Shown: one piece after another, positions 17,224 through 26,268 of the stretch
Position numbering within the stretch: the first letter of the stretch is position 1
Layout of the letters: every line of letters starts with the position of its first letter
NCBI RefSeq assembly: GCF_963975345.1
Contig: NZ_CAXBGE010000003.1
Location: 186,001-250,000, forward strand
Length of the DNA: 64,000 nucleotides
From: Maricaulis sp963975345
GTDB taxonomy: Bacteria; Pseudomonadota; Alphaproteobacteria; Caulobacterales; Maricaulaceae
Direction of reading: 5' to 3'
Program-made: the position numbers and the translations under genes
Notes under the pieces: generated by a model
Told to the model about the DNA's origin: nothing
The model's database searches: none
Seen by the model: the letters and a program-made list of their open reading frames with translations, nothing else

Positions 17224-18762
17224 ATGGATTTATTGGTTTTGTTTGCCCTGTCGTTTGCCCAAGCGACCGTAATCGCGCTCGGGGTACTTGTTCCTGCAAC
17301 GTGGGCTCTGGATCGCGGTTGGGATGATTCCACCAGCACTGCCATCGGCCTCGTCGTATTCGCCTTGGTTGGCTGGGTTGGTTTCTTTGTTTATTGGGCC
17401 AATCCTGTGCTCGGCGATGTCTTCAGGGTCATCGTTCTGATCGGGGGGGCATGGATGCTGTTCCGCCAATGGCGCGTCGGATTATTGCGCAGGGCCGTCT
17501 GGCACAACCTGATGGCCATTGTCGGCATCATCCCGGTTGTCACTGTGCTCATGCTGTGGGCGTTCGCCGGAAGCGATTTGTCGGAACCACTCGTGACTGC
17601 GGCGTCGCGGTGGAGCCACAATCTGCCCCTCGATAACGCAATCCCTTTGTACTTCGCCGAACACCTGCGGCAGGGTAACATTCCCTCTCCAATGATCGGT
17701 GACTGGCTAAGCTCCGACCGGCCGCCACTGCAGACGGGGTTGTTCCTCATTTTCCGGCTACCAGTTGACGGGGAGCTCGTTTATCAATCAACGGCAACAG
17801 CATTGCAGGTACTGGTTGTGCCTGGGAGTTATCTGCTGGCACGGGCCCTCGGCGGCGATCGCACAATCTCGACTGTCGCCGCAGCGACAGTGATGTTTGC
17901 CCCATTCGCGTTGATCAATTCGATCTATGTGTGGCCGAAGATGTTACCGGCGGCTCTGCTCTGCGCGACGGCGGCAATTCTGTTGAGCCCGCGTTTTGCG
18001 ATTTATCGCTTATCCTGGAAATCAGGCGCCCTTGCAGGGGTTGCGGCGGCACTGGCTCTTGGGGCGCATGGTGGCTCAGCTTTCGTTATAGCGGCCTTCG
18101 CCGGTCTTGCCCTGGTCCTTCACCGGTTTCCGCGGGCTGGCTTTCTCATCTCCGGAGTCGCCGCTGCCACCTTGGTTTATCTGCCCTGGATGGCCTACCA
18201 GCATTTTGCGGACCCTCCGGGCGACCGGCTGGTCAAATGGCACTTGGCCGGCGCCATCGCGCCGGATGAGCGGAGCCTGCCGGAGGTGCTTGCTGTCAGC
18301 TTCAACGAGGTTTCAGTCTGGGATTGGTACCAGGGTAGAAAGAGCAACCTTGAGACGATCATCGGTCCAAATTCTCGGCTAGTTGATCTCGCGGGCCAAG
18401 CGGCTTTTGCGCCGGATGCAGAGGAGCGGCACCGGGCGGCCGGAGAAATTCGCGCCCTGCAATTTTTTCATTGGGCACCGAGCCTGGGGATGCTGAGTTG
18501 GATATTGTGGCTTTCCCCTCTGCTTTTGCTTCACGCTTCGACGAGAGTTTTAACGCTGGCGGTCTGGGGTTCGCTATTGGTGTGGACTGTTGCGATGTTT
18601 GCCCCTGGATCGACTATCGTGCATCAAGGAAGTCTGTGGCCCCAAATCGCCATTCTGGTCGGGTTTGTTGTCGCGAGCGGGCGCTTGCACAGATCGATCC
18701 CGGTCGTGGCCCTGGTCGTTCAAGCGGCGGGAGCTATTCTCCTGTTCGGTTTTCTTGCCTAA
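17224..18762 (+). CDS. Polytopic membrane protein, GT-C-like glycosyltransferase candidate
   Basis: 512 residues with about eleven to twelve hydrophobic segments spread over the whole length. The loop DWLSSDRPPLQTGLF after the third or fourth segment resembles the acidic-loop/Arg-Pro-Pro region of GT-C (ArnT/PMT-like) transferases, which use lipid-phosphate sugars at the outer face of the inner membrane. GGGGG precedes the ATG by four bases. It opens the plus operon and faces the DprE operon, making it a candidate user of the lipid-linked sugar. I do not recognise an exact family. Confidence 0.72.
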   Translation: MDLLVLFALSFAQATVIALGVLVPATWALDRGWDDSTSTAIGLVVFALVGWVGFFVYWANPVLGDVFRVIVLIGGAWMLFRQWRVGLLRRAVWHNLMAIVGIIPVVTVLMLWAFAGSDLSEPLVTAASRWSHNLPLDNAIPLYFAEHLRQGNIPSPMIGDWLSSDRPPLQTGLFLIFRLPVDGELVYQSTATALQVLVVPGSYLLARALGGDRTISTVAAATVMFAPFALINSIYVWPKMLPAALLCATAAILLSPRFAIYRLSWKSGALAGVAAALALGAHGGSAFVIAAFAGLALVLHRFPRAGFLISGVAAATLVYLPWMAYQHFADPPGDRLVKWHLAGAIAPDERSLPEVLAVSFNEVSVWDWYQGRKSNLETIIGPNSRLVDLAGQAAFAPDAEERHRAAGEIRALQFFHWAPSLGMLSWILWLSPLLLLHASTRVLTLAVWGSLLVWTVAMFAPGSTIVHQGSLWPQIAILVGFVVASGRLHRSIPVVALVVQAAGAILLFGFLA

Positions 18763-18771
18763 GGATTGTTC

Positions 18772-20514
18772 ATGCCGTCCCTCAGTGTTTCCCGTGCGGT
18801 CTTGCTTGCTGCCGCGATCCTGCTTGCTCTGGTTAGCGGGCTGCTCAGCCTAAAGGGAGCGCTAATCGGATACTCTCCGCTTCCCTTCTGGGACCAGTGG
18901 GACTTTGTCGGCAATGGCGAGATTTGGAGCAGGCTTTTCGCGCAGCATAATGAGCACCGAATACCCCTGCCGCGGCTCTTTTTCATGCTCGATAATACGT
19001 TGTTCGGTGGTCGCAACGCGTTTTTGTTGATTGTTGTGTTCGGCACTCAGTTGGCACTATGGGGAGGCTTGGTCTGGGTCGCCATGCGGGCCGGACTTCC
19101 GCTCTGGGATCTCGTCTTGGCGGGCGGGTTGGTGGGGGCTTTGATTGTCTCGCCCTACCAGATGGAGAATTTCTACTGGGGTTTTCAGGTCCAGTTTGTT
19201 CTTGTCTACTTCTTTGGGGTCATGTGCATCTGGCAGGCGGTGGCGGCGCCGCATACGCTTCTTGGACACGGCGTGGTCATCGCTCTCGGCCTGGCGTCGG
19301 CAGCCAGTCTGTCTGCCGGCCTTGTCGCTTTGCCTTCGGCCGCATTGGTGGCCTATTTCGCGGGTCAGTCCCGACTCCGGGTCGGCTTGACCGCTGCGGC
19401 TGGGCTCGCCGTGATTGCGCTTTATTTTTACGGCTACCACTCGCCGGCCGGGCACTCTAACCCGTCGGACGGCCTGCGGCACCCGATCGAGGTTGTCTAT
19501 TATGCGCTGGTGTATCTCGGTGGGCCCATAGGCTTCGCGTTATCGCGGAGTGTCGCAACGGAACTCGTTCCGCTGCTGGCCGACCCGGTTCAGGCGGCGA
19601 AGCTGGTCGGTGCCTTTGGTGCTGTTTGCAGTATCGCCCTGTTGACCCTGACCTATCGCCGTCGGCCGCAGCCGATCGTATACGTATTCGCAGGCGTTGT
19701 GGTTTTTATCGGCCTGACAGCGATCATGACTGCGCTCGGTCGATGGGAGTTCGGGGCGCCACAGGCCTTGGCATCACGTTACGCCACGCCCGTGTTGTTG
19801 TTTTGGGCCGCGCTGTTTCTGTTGGGGTTGACCTGCCGGACCGATAAGGCGTCGGCTCGGCTGTCCGCCTACCAGTCCGGCCTCACGATTGGAACAGCCA
19901 TGGCGATCACGGGTCTGCTCGCGACGGAAGCCGGGCACGGGCTGGATCTGGCGCGGGCCCAGCATGATCGGATGCGTAACGCTGAGACAGCAGTGATGAC
20001 CGGGGTTCCGGATTATGAACGTCTGATGGCTGTGTATCCGGTGCCCGAACACATTCTCGCGCAGGGCGATCACATGCGGCGACTTCGGCTCGGCGTGTTC
20101 CGCCGGCCGCAAATGGACTGGTTGGGGCAGTCCATCGACGCATTGGGACCGATCATGGCGGATGACCTGTGCTTGGGTTCGTTTGATAGCCAGGAAAGAC
20201 TTCCCGGCCAACGCGATGGTGCCGGTAGTGGCCCGGTTGAGTTTGCCATAAGAGCGAGCGGTTGGGCGTGGATTGATCGGGCTCCCGCGCGCTGGCTGAT
20301 CCTTACGGATTCGCAACGCAAAGTGGTCGGGCTCGGTCGGACCGTTGTATCACGACCGGATGTCATGGCTGCGGTCCCAGGCGTGGACGCGTTGACCACC
20401 GGCTGGGTTGCGCATGGCTGGGTTGCCAGTGGGCAGCAGATGCAGGCGTATGCGGTCGGAGTCCACGGGGGGCTTTGCGCCCTGCCTCCGACAGAGCATT
20501 TTGTCACCCCATGA
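18772..20514 (+). CDS. Large polytopic membrane protein with C-terminal extracytoplasmic domain
   Basis: 580 residues. About ten to eleven membrane segments in the first 400 residues, then a roughly 170-residue soluble region. The first large loop carries PLPFWDQWDFVG and LFAQHNEHRIPLPRL, motifs I know from uncharacterised membrane proteins in glycan clusters. The paired Asp residues (FWDQWD) could serve as a GT-C-type acidic site. The ATG at 18772 has AAGGA six bases upstream; a TTG at 18766 is less likely. It lies 9 bp after the previous gene and overlaps the next by 4 bp. Confidence 0.72.
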   Translation: MPSLSVSRAVLLAAAILLALVSGLLSLKGALIGYSPLPFWDQWDFVGNGEIWSRLFAQHNEHRIPLPRLFFMLDNTLFGGRNAFLLIVVFGTQLALWGGLVWVAMRAGLPLWDLVLAGGLVGALIVSPYQMENFYWGFQVQFVLVYFFGVMCIWQAVAAPHTLLGHGVVIALGLASAASLSAGLVALPSAALVAYFAGQSRLRVGLTAAAGLAVIALYFYGYHSPAGHSNPSDGLRHPIEVVYYALVYLGGPIGFALSRSVATELVPLLADPVQAAKLVGAFGAVCSIALLTLTYRRRPQPIVYVFAGVVVFIGLTAIMTALGRWEFGAPQALASRYATPVLLFWAALFLLGLTCRTDKASARLSAYQSGLTIGTAMAITGLLATEAGHGLDLARAQHDRMRNAETAVMTGVPDYERLMAVYPVPEHILAQGDHMRRLRLGVFRRPQMDWLGQSIDALGPIMADDLCLGSFDSQERLPGQRDGAGSGPVEFAIRASGWAWIDRAPARWLILTDSQRKVVGLGRTVVSRPDVMAAVPGVDALTTGWVAHGWVASGQQMQAYAVGVHGGLCALPPTEHFVTP

Positions 20515-21548
20515 TACAAATGCATCCCCATGCGGCGGCCTCGCCGCCAGTCACGATCATAATTGTCGCCTATAATGCCGGCGCATTTATCCAACCCTGC
20601 CTGGATGCGGTTGCCGTACAGACTTGTGCAGACTTCGAAGTGGTCGTCGTCGACAATGCGTCGTCCGATGGATCCATTGCGTCGCTTGCGCTGCCAGACG
20701 ACCGCTTCCGGATACACGATGCCGGGGAGAATCTCGGCTTTGCCGCCGCGAACAATCTGGTCGCACGCGATGTTTCGACGCCATATATTGTGACGCTGAA
20801 TGCGGATACGCGCGTTGCAACTGACTGGTTGGAGGAGCTGCTTGCCGCAGTCGAGCGCTGGCCGGAGGCCGTGGCCTTTGGATCGACCCAGTTGAGACTG
20901 GATGAGGTGGACGTGCTCGACGGCGCCGGGGATGTGTGGCACGCGGCCGGGGTCGCTTGGCGAGCGCTCGAAGGTCGCCCGCTTTCGGAAAACCCTCCAG
21001 AAGGCGAAACGTTTGCACCCTGCGCTGCGGCCGCGCTTTATCGGCGCGATATGTTTTTGAGCCTGGGTGGATTCGACGAAAATTTCTTTTGTTATTGCGA
21101 AGATGTTGATTTGGGCTTCCGGATACGCCTTGCTGGGCACATCTGCGTCCAAGTGCGCGATGCCGTTGTCTATCATGCTGGCTCTGGAACCACTGGCCGG
21201 CATTCCGATTTCACCGTTTTCCATGGGCACCGCAATCGGGTCTGGGTTTTCGTCAAGAACACACCCGGGCCTCTGCTTTGGTTGCTTTTGCCAATGCATA
21301 TTGCCCTCAACCTGCGGATTCTGCAGAAGTCGCCAACTGCTGAATATGCGGCGACCGTTAAGCGCGCTTATGCAGCCGCTTGGGCTGGGCGAAAACAGGT
21401 CTGGGCCTCACGCAAGGCGGTGCGGGCCGGGCGCCGTGTCGGGCTCATGCAAATCCTGAGGGCGATGGCCTGGACGCCACGTCTTATCACCCGCAGGGCC
21501 GCACTGCTCAACCATGACGGCACGCGGGTGGGAACGCATCGAAACTGA
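20511..21548 (+). CDS. Glycosyltransferase family 2 protein
   Basis: 345 residues. GT-A fold with VTIIIVAYNAGAFI, VVVVDNASSDGS, NLGFAAANN and the divalent-metal motif TLNADTRV. The CEDVDLGFRIRLAGH segment is typical of rhamnosyltransferase-like GT2 enzymes (WbbL type). The ATG overlaps the preceding stop (ATGA). The enzyme transfers a sugar from a nucleotide donor on the cytoplasmic side; donor and acceptor cannot be told. An alternative ATG lies nine bases downstream. Confidence 0.9.
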   Translation: MIQMHPHAAASPPVTIIIVAYNAGAFIQPCLDAVAVQTCADFEVVVVDNASSDGSIASLALPDDRFRIHDAGENLGFAAANNLVARDVSTPYIVTLNADTRVATDWLEELLAAVERWPEAVAFGSTQLRLDEVDVLDGAGDVWHAAGVAWRALEGRPLSENPPEGETFAPCAAAALYRRDMFLSLGGFDENFFCYCEDVDLGFRIRLAGHICVQVRDAVVYHAGSGTTGRHSDFTVFHGHRNRVWVFVKNTPGPLLWLLLPMHIALNLRILQKSPTAEYAATVKRAYAAAWAGRKQVWASRKAVRAGRRVGLMQILRAMAWTPRLITRRAALLNHDGTRVGTHRN

Positions 21549-21665
21549 TGACCGCAATTGATTGCGCCTAAAGAGAATTCCGGGCTTGGAACACCCAACG
21601 AAGTTTGAAATAGTGTGAGCGTATCGGCGGCATGCTGTCGGCACAATTCGGAGGTCAGGGTGAGC

Positions 21666-22532
21666 ATGGGTACAGCAGCCGAATCAGGGAATCGCGCCGG
21701 TCAAAAGGCTGGCGCGAAAAAATCGCGTGTGCCAGCACACGGTACTCCCGCCCGCGCGCCCACCAAGTCCGCTCGCGTCGTCAAAAAGTCGCCGCAGGTC
21801 GCGCTTCGCGAAGCCCGCGAACTCGTAACACTCCAGGACCTGGCGTTGCGGGATATCCTGCCGAAATGGGAACGTGCCGAGCGCGAGCGCGGGGAATATG
21901 CGCGAGCCCTGATGCTTGTGCGTGGCACCACGGTTTACCGGTATGGGGGTATTGCTCGTTTTCTCGGTAGGCGATTGCCTAGGCCCGGGCAATGGGTCTC
22001 CCGGGTGCTTGATGCGGGTTACGCGACAATCACCCTGCGCTTGGGGCGCTGGATCAATGAACGTCGCCATGCTGCGGCCCGGTTCGAGGAAGACCGAGCC
22101 ACTATTCTCCTCAGCGGGCTGTTCGACAGCGAGTGGTATGTGTCGGCATATCCCGATGCCGCGAGCTATAAGGGTGGGCCGCTTGAGCACTTCTTACGTC
22201 ATGGCGCACAGGATGGACGCAATCCGAATTCGGTATTCTCGACCAGCTGGTACCTTGCTGCCTATCCTGAAGTGGCAGGCAGCGGACGCAATCCGCTTGC
22301 CCATTATCAGCTCTACGGGGTGCCGCTTGGCTACCAGCCATCGTATAAGTTTGACGCCAATTGGTACGCTAGGAAGCATGCTAGTCTGATCAAGGACGGC
22401 ATTTCGCCTTTGCAGCACTATCTCAAATACGGCCATCAACAGGGCCTGGCGACCCAGCTGCTCGACGATGTCGAGCAGTCCCGTCGTCTCGCTCCGAAGG
22501 CCGGCAAGACGGAATCTGGAGCGGGCGGGTGA
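21666..22532 (+). CDS. Protein with three WY-type repeats, glycan-cluster accessory
   Basis: 288 residues. A basic, Lys/Arg/Ala-rich N-terminus (about 1-50), a helical middle, then three tandem units at about 150-275, each with F(D/S)xxWYxxxYPD and PLxHYxxxGxxxGxxP features (LFDSEWYVSAYPD; FSTSWYLAAYPEV; FDANWYARKHASL). Such repeats occur in or next to rhamnan/O-antigen glycosyltransferases. A GTG two codons upstream is also possible. The next gene starts on GTG inside this stop codon. It is probably a scaffold or acceptor-binding partner of that transferase (inference). Confidence 0.75.
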   Translation: MGTAAESGNRAGQKAGAKKSRVPAHGTPARAPTKSARVVKKSPQVALREARELVTLQDLALRDILPKWERAERERGEYARALMLVRGTTVYRYGGIARFLGRRLPRPGQWVSRVLDAGYATITLRLGRWINERRHAAARFEEDRATILLSGLFDSEWYVSAYPDAASYKGGPLEHFLRHGAQDGRNPNSVFSTSWYLAAYPEVAGSGRNPLAHYQLYGVPLGYQPSYKFDANWYARKHASLIKDGISPLQHYLKYGHQQGLATQLLDDVEQSRRLAPKAGKTESGAGG

Positions 22533-25219
22533 ACGAGAGACCGCGTTGCGTTTTGCTGAATGGCTCACTGGCCTGGCGGCGGGGACGTGTGTTTGCAGAC
22601 GCGCCAATTGTCCGTGTCCATCTGCCGCCATGGGCTCGGTCTGCATTGCGAAAAGACGATGTCGACATCGTTTTGTTCATCGATGCGCCGGGATGCGACC
22701 GGGTCCTGGAGCCAACCGTCATTTTGGATTTTCAGAGTGGGCGCCAACCTGTCCTGCGCTGGCGGATCGACGGGGCCGCCGCTCAGTGTAATGGCGTGCG
22801 GCTTAGCCTGCCGCGCGGCCTTAAAGTGCTGGATTTCAAGGTCCACGACGGACCCTTCGCAGCGCGGGATCTGAACTGTTGGATCGAGCCAGCGTTCCAG
22901 CAGAAGCATTCCGGTGAACGCCTGCTGTTTGAAGCAGAGACGGGTGATGTCGGCGGCTTGGGTGCATTACAATCACAGCTCGACGCTCGCGTGGCTGCGC
23001 ACATCAGTTCGGTCCAGGGCGTCGATTTCGCGCCCAATGGCTTCTTCCTCGCCCATACGGCGGATCCACAGCTCCATATCGATCTCGAAGAGCCGCTCAA
23101 TACTGGCTGGTGGAGGGTTGAGGCGCAAATGGCGGTCGCCTTGGATGCGCGCCCGCGGATATATTTTGATCACGACGGAGATTATTTCGAACACGAATCA
23201 GCGATTCTAGTGCCCCGCCGCTTGGGACAGTTCATAGGATATGTACGCATAGGCCAACCTGTACACAGGCTGCGTTTTGACCCTGTGTGCCGTTTGGGTG
23301 AAACTGGAAATTTCCAACGCCTCAGCATGTCCAGGTGCGCGGCGCCGATCCATGAAGTGTTCAGACCTTCTGTGGCGCGGATTATCCAGGCTGAACGCCG
23401 AAACCGTCAAGTCCTCCATCATCTCACCTGCATGCCTCTCAAGGGAGGCCACTGGCCGATGCCCCTGTTTCCGGAAGAGGGGTTGGAGCACCTAGCTCGC
23501 GAAGCTGTTGGGTACCTAGATTGGGTGGAGGCTTTCGACTATGATCCGGCGCGCGACGACGCCGGGTATATTGACCGCCTGAATACGCTCAAGTGCAAGC
23601 CGCTTATCTCAGTGGTGATGCCAGTCTACAAAACGCCACTCGATCTGCTGGACAAGGCCATCGAGTCAGTTCGCGCGCAGCTCTACACGAATTGGGAATT
23701 GTGCATTGCGGATGACGCCTCTGGAGACAGGGCGCTCACCGCCCGTCTCGACTATTGGAGGAAGAGAGACTCGCGTATCAAGTTTGAAACGCGCAAGATA
23801 AACGGCAATATTTCAGCCGCCACAAACACGGCCTTCGCTTTGGTCGAAGGGGAGTGGATGGCTCTGCTCGACCATGATGATGAGCTTCGCCCGCACGCTT
23901 TGGCGGAAATTGCCTTGACCCTCGTCGAGCACCCCGATGCGGAACTGATCTATTCCGATGAAGACAAGCTGGACCACACCGGTGCGCGTTACGGTCCCTA
24001 CTTCAAGCCCGAATATTCGCAATTTTTACTGTACGGGCAAAATTACTTCAATCACCTCACTGTCCACAAAGCCGAAAATGTTCGCGAGGCTGGCGGCTGG
24101 CAACTAGGCTATGAGGGCAGCCAGGATTTCGACCTCAATTTGCGTATCATCGAAATGGTCGAGCCCGAGAAAATCGTTCATATCCCGAAAATTCTCTACC
24201 ATTGGCGCGCGGTTGCCGGTTCGACAGCGGTTGATGTGGCCGAAAAATCCTACGCTTGGGAGGCGGGCAAGCGAGCTCTGCATGACCACTTTGAGCGAAC
24301 AGGTCAGGCCGTGGTGGTCGGACGGACACCCGGGTATCCATATTACCAGGTGAGCTGGGCGTTGCCGCATCCGGCGCCGAAGGTATCGTTGGTCATTCCC
24401 ACACGGGACCGGGCCGGTCTGGTGCGAGTGTGCGTTAACTCCATTATCGAAAAAACGGCCTACCCCGACTATGAGATCATCATCATCGACAATCAGTCGC
24501 GCGAGATGGAAACCCTTATTCTATTTGACGAGCTCACCGAAGACCCGCGTGTCCGGGTTTTGAAATATGATGACGAATTCAATTTCTCCTCGATCAACAA
24601 TTTTGGGGTCACGCACGCGAAGGGCGATATCGTCGGCTTGATCAATAATGATATCGAAGTGATCAATGCCGACTGGCTTTGGAATATGGTTGTCCTCGCT
24701 GCACGGGAAGATGTCGGCTGCGTCGGCGCGATGCTCTACTATCCCAACGATACGATTCAACATGCCGGCGTGGTTGTGGGGATTGGGGGAGTCGCCGGTC
24801 ATTCGCACAAATATCTCCCGCGCGGAGCGCAAGGGTATTTCGCTCGCCTTCAGTTGGTGCATGATGTGACGGCCGTGACGGCGGCCTGCCTGGTTGTCCG
24901 GAAGTCTGTCTATCAAGAGGTGGGTGGCCTCAACGAGGCCGATTTGCGGATTGCCTTCAACGACGTCGACTTCTGTCTGAAAGTAGACGAAGCCGGATAC
25001 CGGAATGTCTGGACGCCGCGCGCGGAGCTCTACCATCATGAGTCGGTAAGTCGGGGTGATGAAGACTCGCCGGAAAAGAAAATGCGCTTCCAGAAGGAAG
25101 TAGAATACATGCTCAAACGTTGGGCGACGGACAGCAGAGCGGATCGCTTCTATTCGCCTAATTTGACGCTGTTGTGGGAGGATTTCCGTTTGCGGGAGCC
25201 TGGAGAAATCCACGACTGA
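22529..25219 (+). CDS. Two-domain GT2 glycosyltransferase
   Basis: 896 residues. The N-terminal 340 residues form a strand-rich non-GT region. GT2 domain A begins near 355 (PLISVVMPVYKTP, ADDASGD, IYSDEDKLD). GT2 domain B begins near 615 (VSLVIPTRDRAGL, IIIDNQS, LINNDIEVINADW, FNDVDFCLK). Tandem GT2 enzymes of this kind build alternating glycan units such as O-antigen or capsule. The start is GTG at 22529, overlapping the previous stop (GTGA). It closes the plus operon. Confidence 0.9.
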   Translation: MNERPRCVLLNGSLAWRRGRVFADAPIVRVHLPPWARSALRKDDVDIVLFIDAPGCDRVLEPTVILDFQSGRQPVLRWRIDGAAAQCNGVRLSLPRGLKVLDFKVHDGPFAARDLNCWIEPAFQQKHSGERLLFEAETGDVGGLGALQSQLDARVAAHISSVQGVDFAPNGFFLAHTADPQLHIDLEEPLNTGWWRVEAQMAVALDARPRIYFDHDGDYFEHESAILVPRRLGQFIGYVRIGQPVHRLRFDPVCRLGETGNFQRLSMSRCAAPIHEVFRPSVARIIQAERRNRQVLHHLTCMPLKGGHWPMPLFPEEGLEHLAREAVGYLDWVEAFDYDPARDDAGYIDRLNTLKCKPLISVVMPVYKTPLDLLDKAIESVRAQLYTNWELCIADDASGDRALTARLDYWRKRDSRIKFETRKINGNISAATNTAFALVEGEWMALLDHDDELRPHALAEIALTLVEHPDAELIYSDEDKLDHTGARYGPYFKPEYSQFLLYGQNYFNHLTVHKAENVREAGGWQLGYEGSQDFDLNLRIIEMVEPEKIVHIPKILYHWRAVAGSTAVDVAEKSYAWEAGKRALHDHFERTGQAVVVGRTPGYPYYQVSWALPHPAPKVSLVIPTRDRAGLVRVCVNSIIEKTAYPDYEIIIIDNQSREMETLILFDELTEDPRVRVLKYDDEFNFSSINNFGVTHAKGDIVGLINNDIEVINADWLWNMVVLAAREDVGCVGAMLYYPNDTIQHAGVVVGIGGVAGHSHKYLPRGAQGYFARLQLVHDVTAVTAACLVVRKSVYQEVGGLNEADLRIAFNDVDFCLKVDEAGYRNVWTPRAELYHHESVSRGDEDSPEKKMRFQKEVEYMLKRWATDSRADRFYSPNLTLLWEDFRLREPGEIHD

Positions 25220-25243
25220 TTTCTCCCAGTGCTGTCGGCTTGG

Positions 25244-25711
25244 CTATGTTTTTTGGTTGTGAAGACCAGCTATCGAGTCGCTGAACGATGCCTGCATGGC
25301 CTTACCCCTGCTGTGGGCGCATCCCAGTGGCTCGGAGGGGAAGAGGCCGCCCGTCAGGTAACGCGTCGGCAGAAAATATATGCTGACGGTAACAATCGTC
25401 GCCTGCAAACAATGGAACTCTAGACTCGATGGATGAACATTGTCGTCGAACATCCCCATATACAAAAACGTTGGCGGGCCACGCGTGGATCTCGCGTCGT
25501 AGGCGAAGTTCCACCCAGAACGGAATCCATTGAGCAGCGGATACATCCGCGACGGATCGACACCGCCCGTGGGACATACCGGGGGTCTGGAAAAAACGAA
25601 AAAGGTAAAGAGTACGCTGACTATAAAGAGTAGCGCCGGTTCGAACAGCGTTGCGCGGTTCTTGATGCCGCTCCAGCTTTCGCATGGAGCCTCCGATAGC
25701 GACCAGCTCAC
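25244..25711 (-). pseudogene. Probable remnant of a polytopic membrane protein gene
   Basis: An open frame of 155 codons. The segment FEPALLFIVSVLFTFFVFSRPP is a clear membrane helix. The following GGVDPSRMYPLLNGFRSGWNF and RGPPTFLYMG look like the first periplasmic loop of large membrane proteins that normally read DPSWMxxLNxAxxxGxxFGxD and GPxxxLYTG. Only the N-terminal part is present and several conserved positions are altered. I call it a decayed fragment; a short intact gene of unknown function is possible. Confidence 0.4.
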
Positions 25712-26268
25712 ACCTGATAATTGAAGCGCTCGATCACGTTGAGTTTGAATGAGCCCCCTATCGTTGAGCCTTCAACACCGCGCCAGAACTCAGCTTTTGA
25801 CACCGCGGATTCCATCCAATGTTCTCAATATTGCAGTGCATTTCTATCCGGGATGGATTTAATTTCCCACCGCAGTTTATGTTACGCGACCCCGATCTTT
25901 TTAGATTGTGTTCACTCCGTCCGACCTCGATGAGAACTTTCATTGGGTCGGTCCTTGTCGCTGATTATGTCGCAACAACCAGTCTTAAAACTTCAGCCGG
26001 AATGAACAAACTTATGAATGCTCACAGCTAAGGCGTTTGTCACGGGAGTGGAAACCGGCACTTCGGGCCTTGGGCGCGTTAAGGCAAAGAGCCAGAGATT
26101 TTTTATTGCTCTGTTTCCAATGGGAATTCTCTGCGATGGCAATCGGGCGGGTGCCGGATTCCGGTCGAGGCGATATCAGAAGCCACAAGGGGCAGGACTG
26201 GAATACTGTTCGGGAAGCAGTCCGGAAATGTCCGGGCCCGAGGCCTCGTCGCTAGTGGCGCACTATTC
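25712..26268. other. Gene-poor stretch with IS debris
   Basis: No convincing coding sequence in about 550 bp. The first 240 bp are comparatively AT-rich and unlike the neighbouring genes. They are followed by the IS end at 25953-26026. Short frames after 26037 lack start signals and family features. Together with the fragment at 25244 this marks a recombination scar at the right border of the glycan island. Confidence 0.6.
25953..26026 (-). mobile_element. Solo end of the same IS481-like element
   Basis: The stretch from 25953 to 26030 aligns without gaps to 10001-10078, with about 64 of 78 bases identical (for example CGCAACAACC, CTTATGAA, CACAGCTA). It holds the terminal repeat (read on minus TGTGAGCATTCATAAGTTTG) and the leader of the transposase region. 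The rest of the element and the other terminus were not found. Same orientation as the 9.4-10.1 kb copy. Confidence 0.75.
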
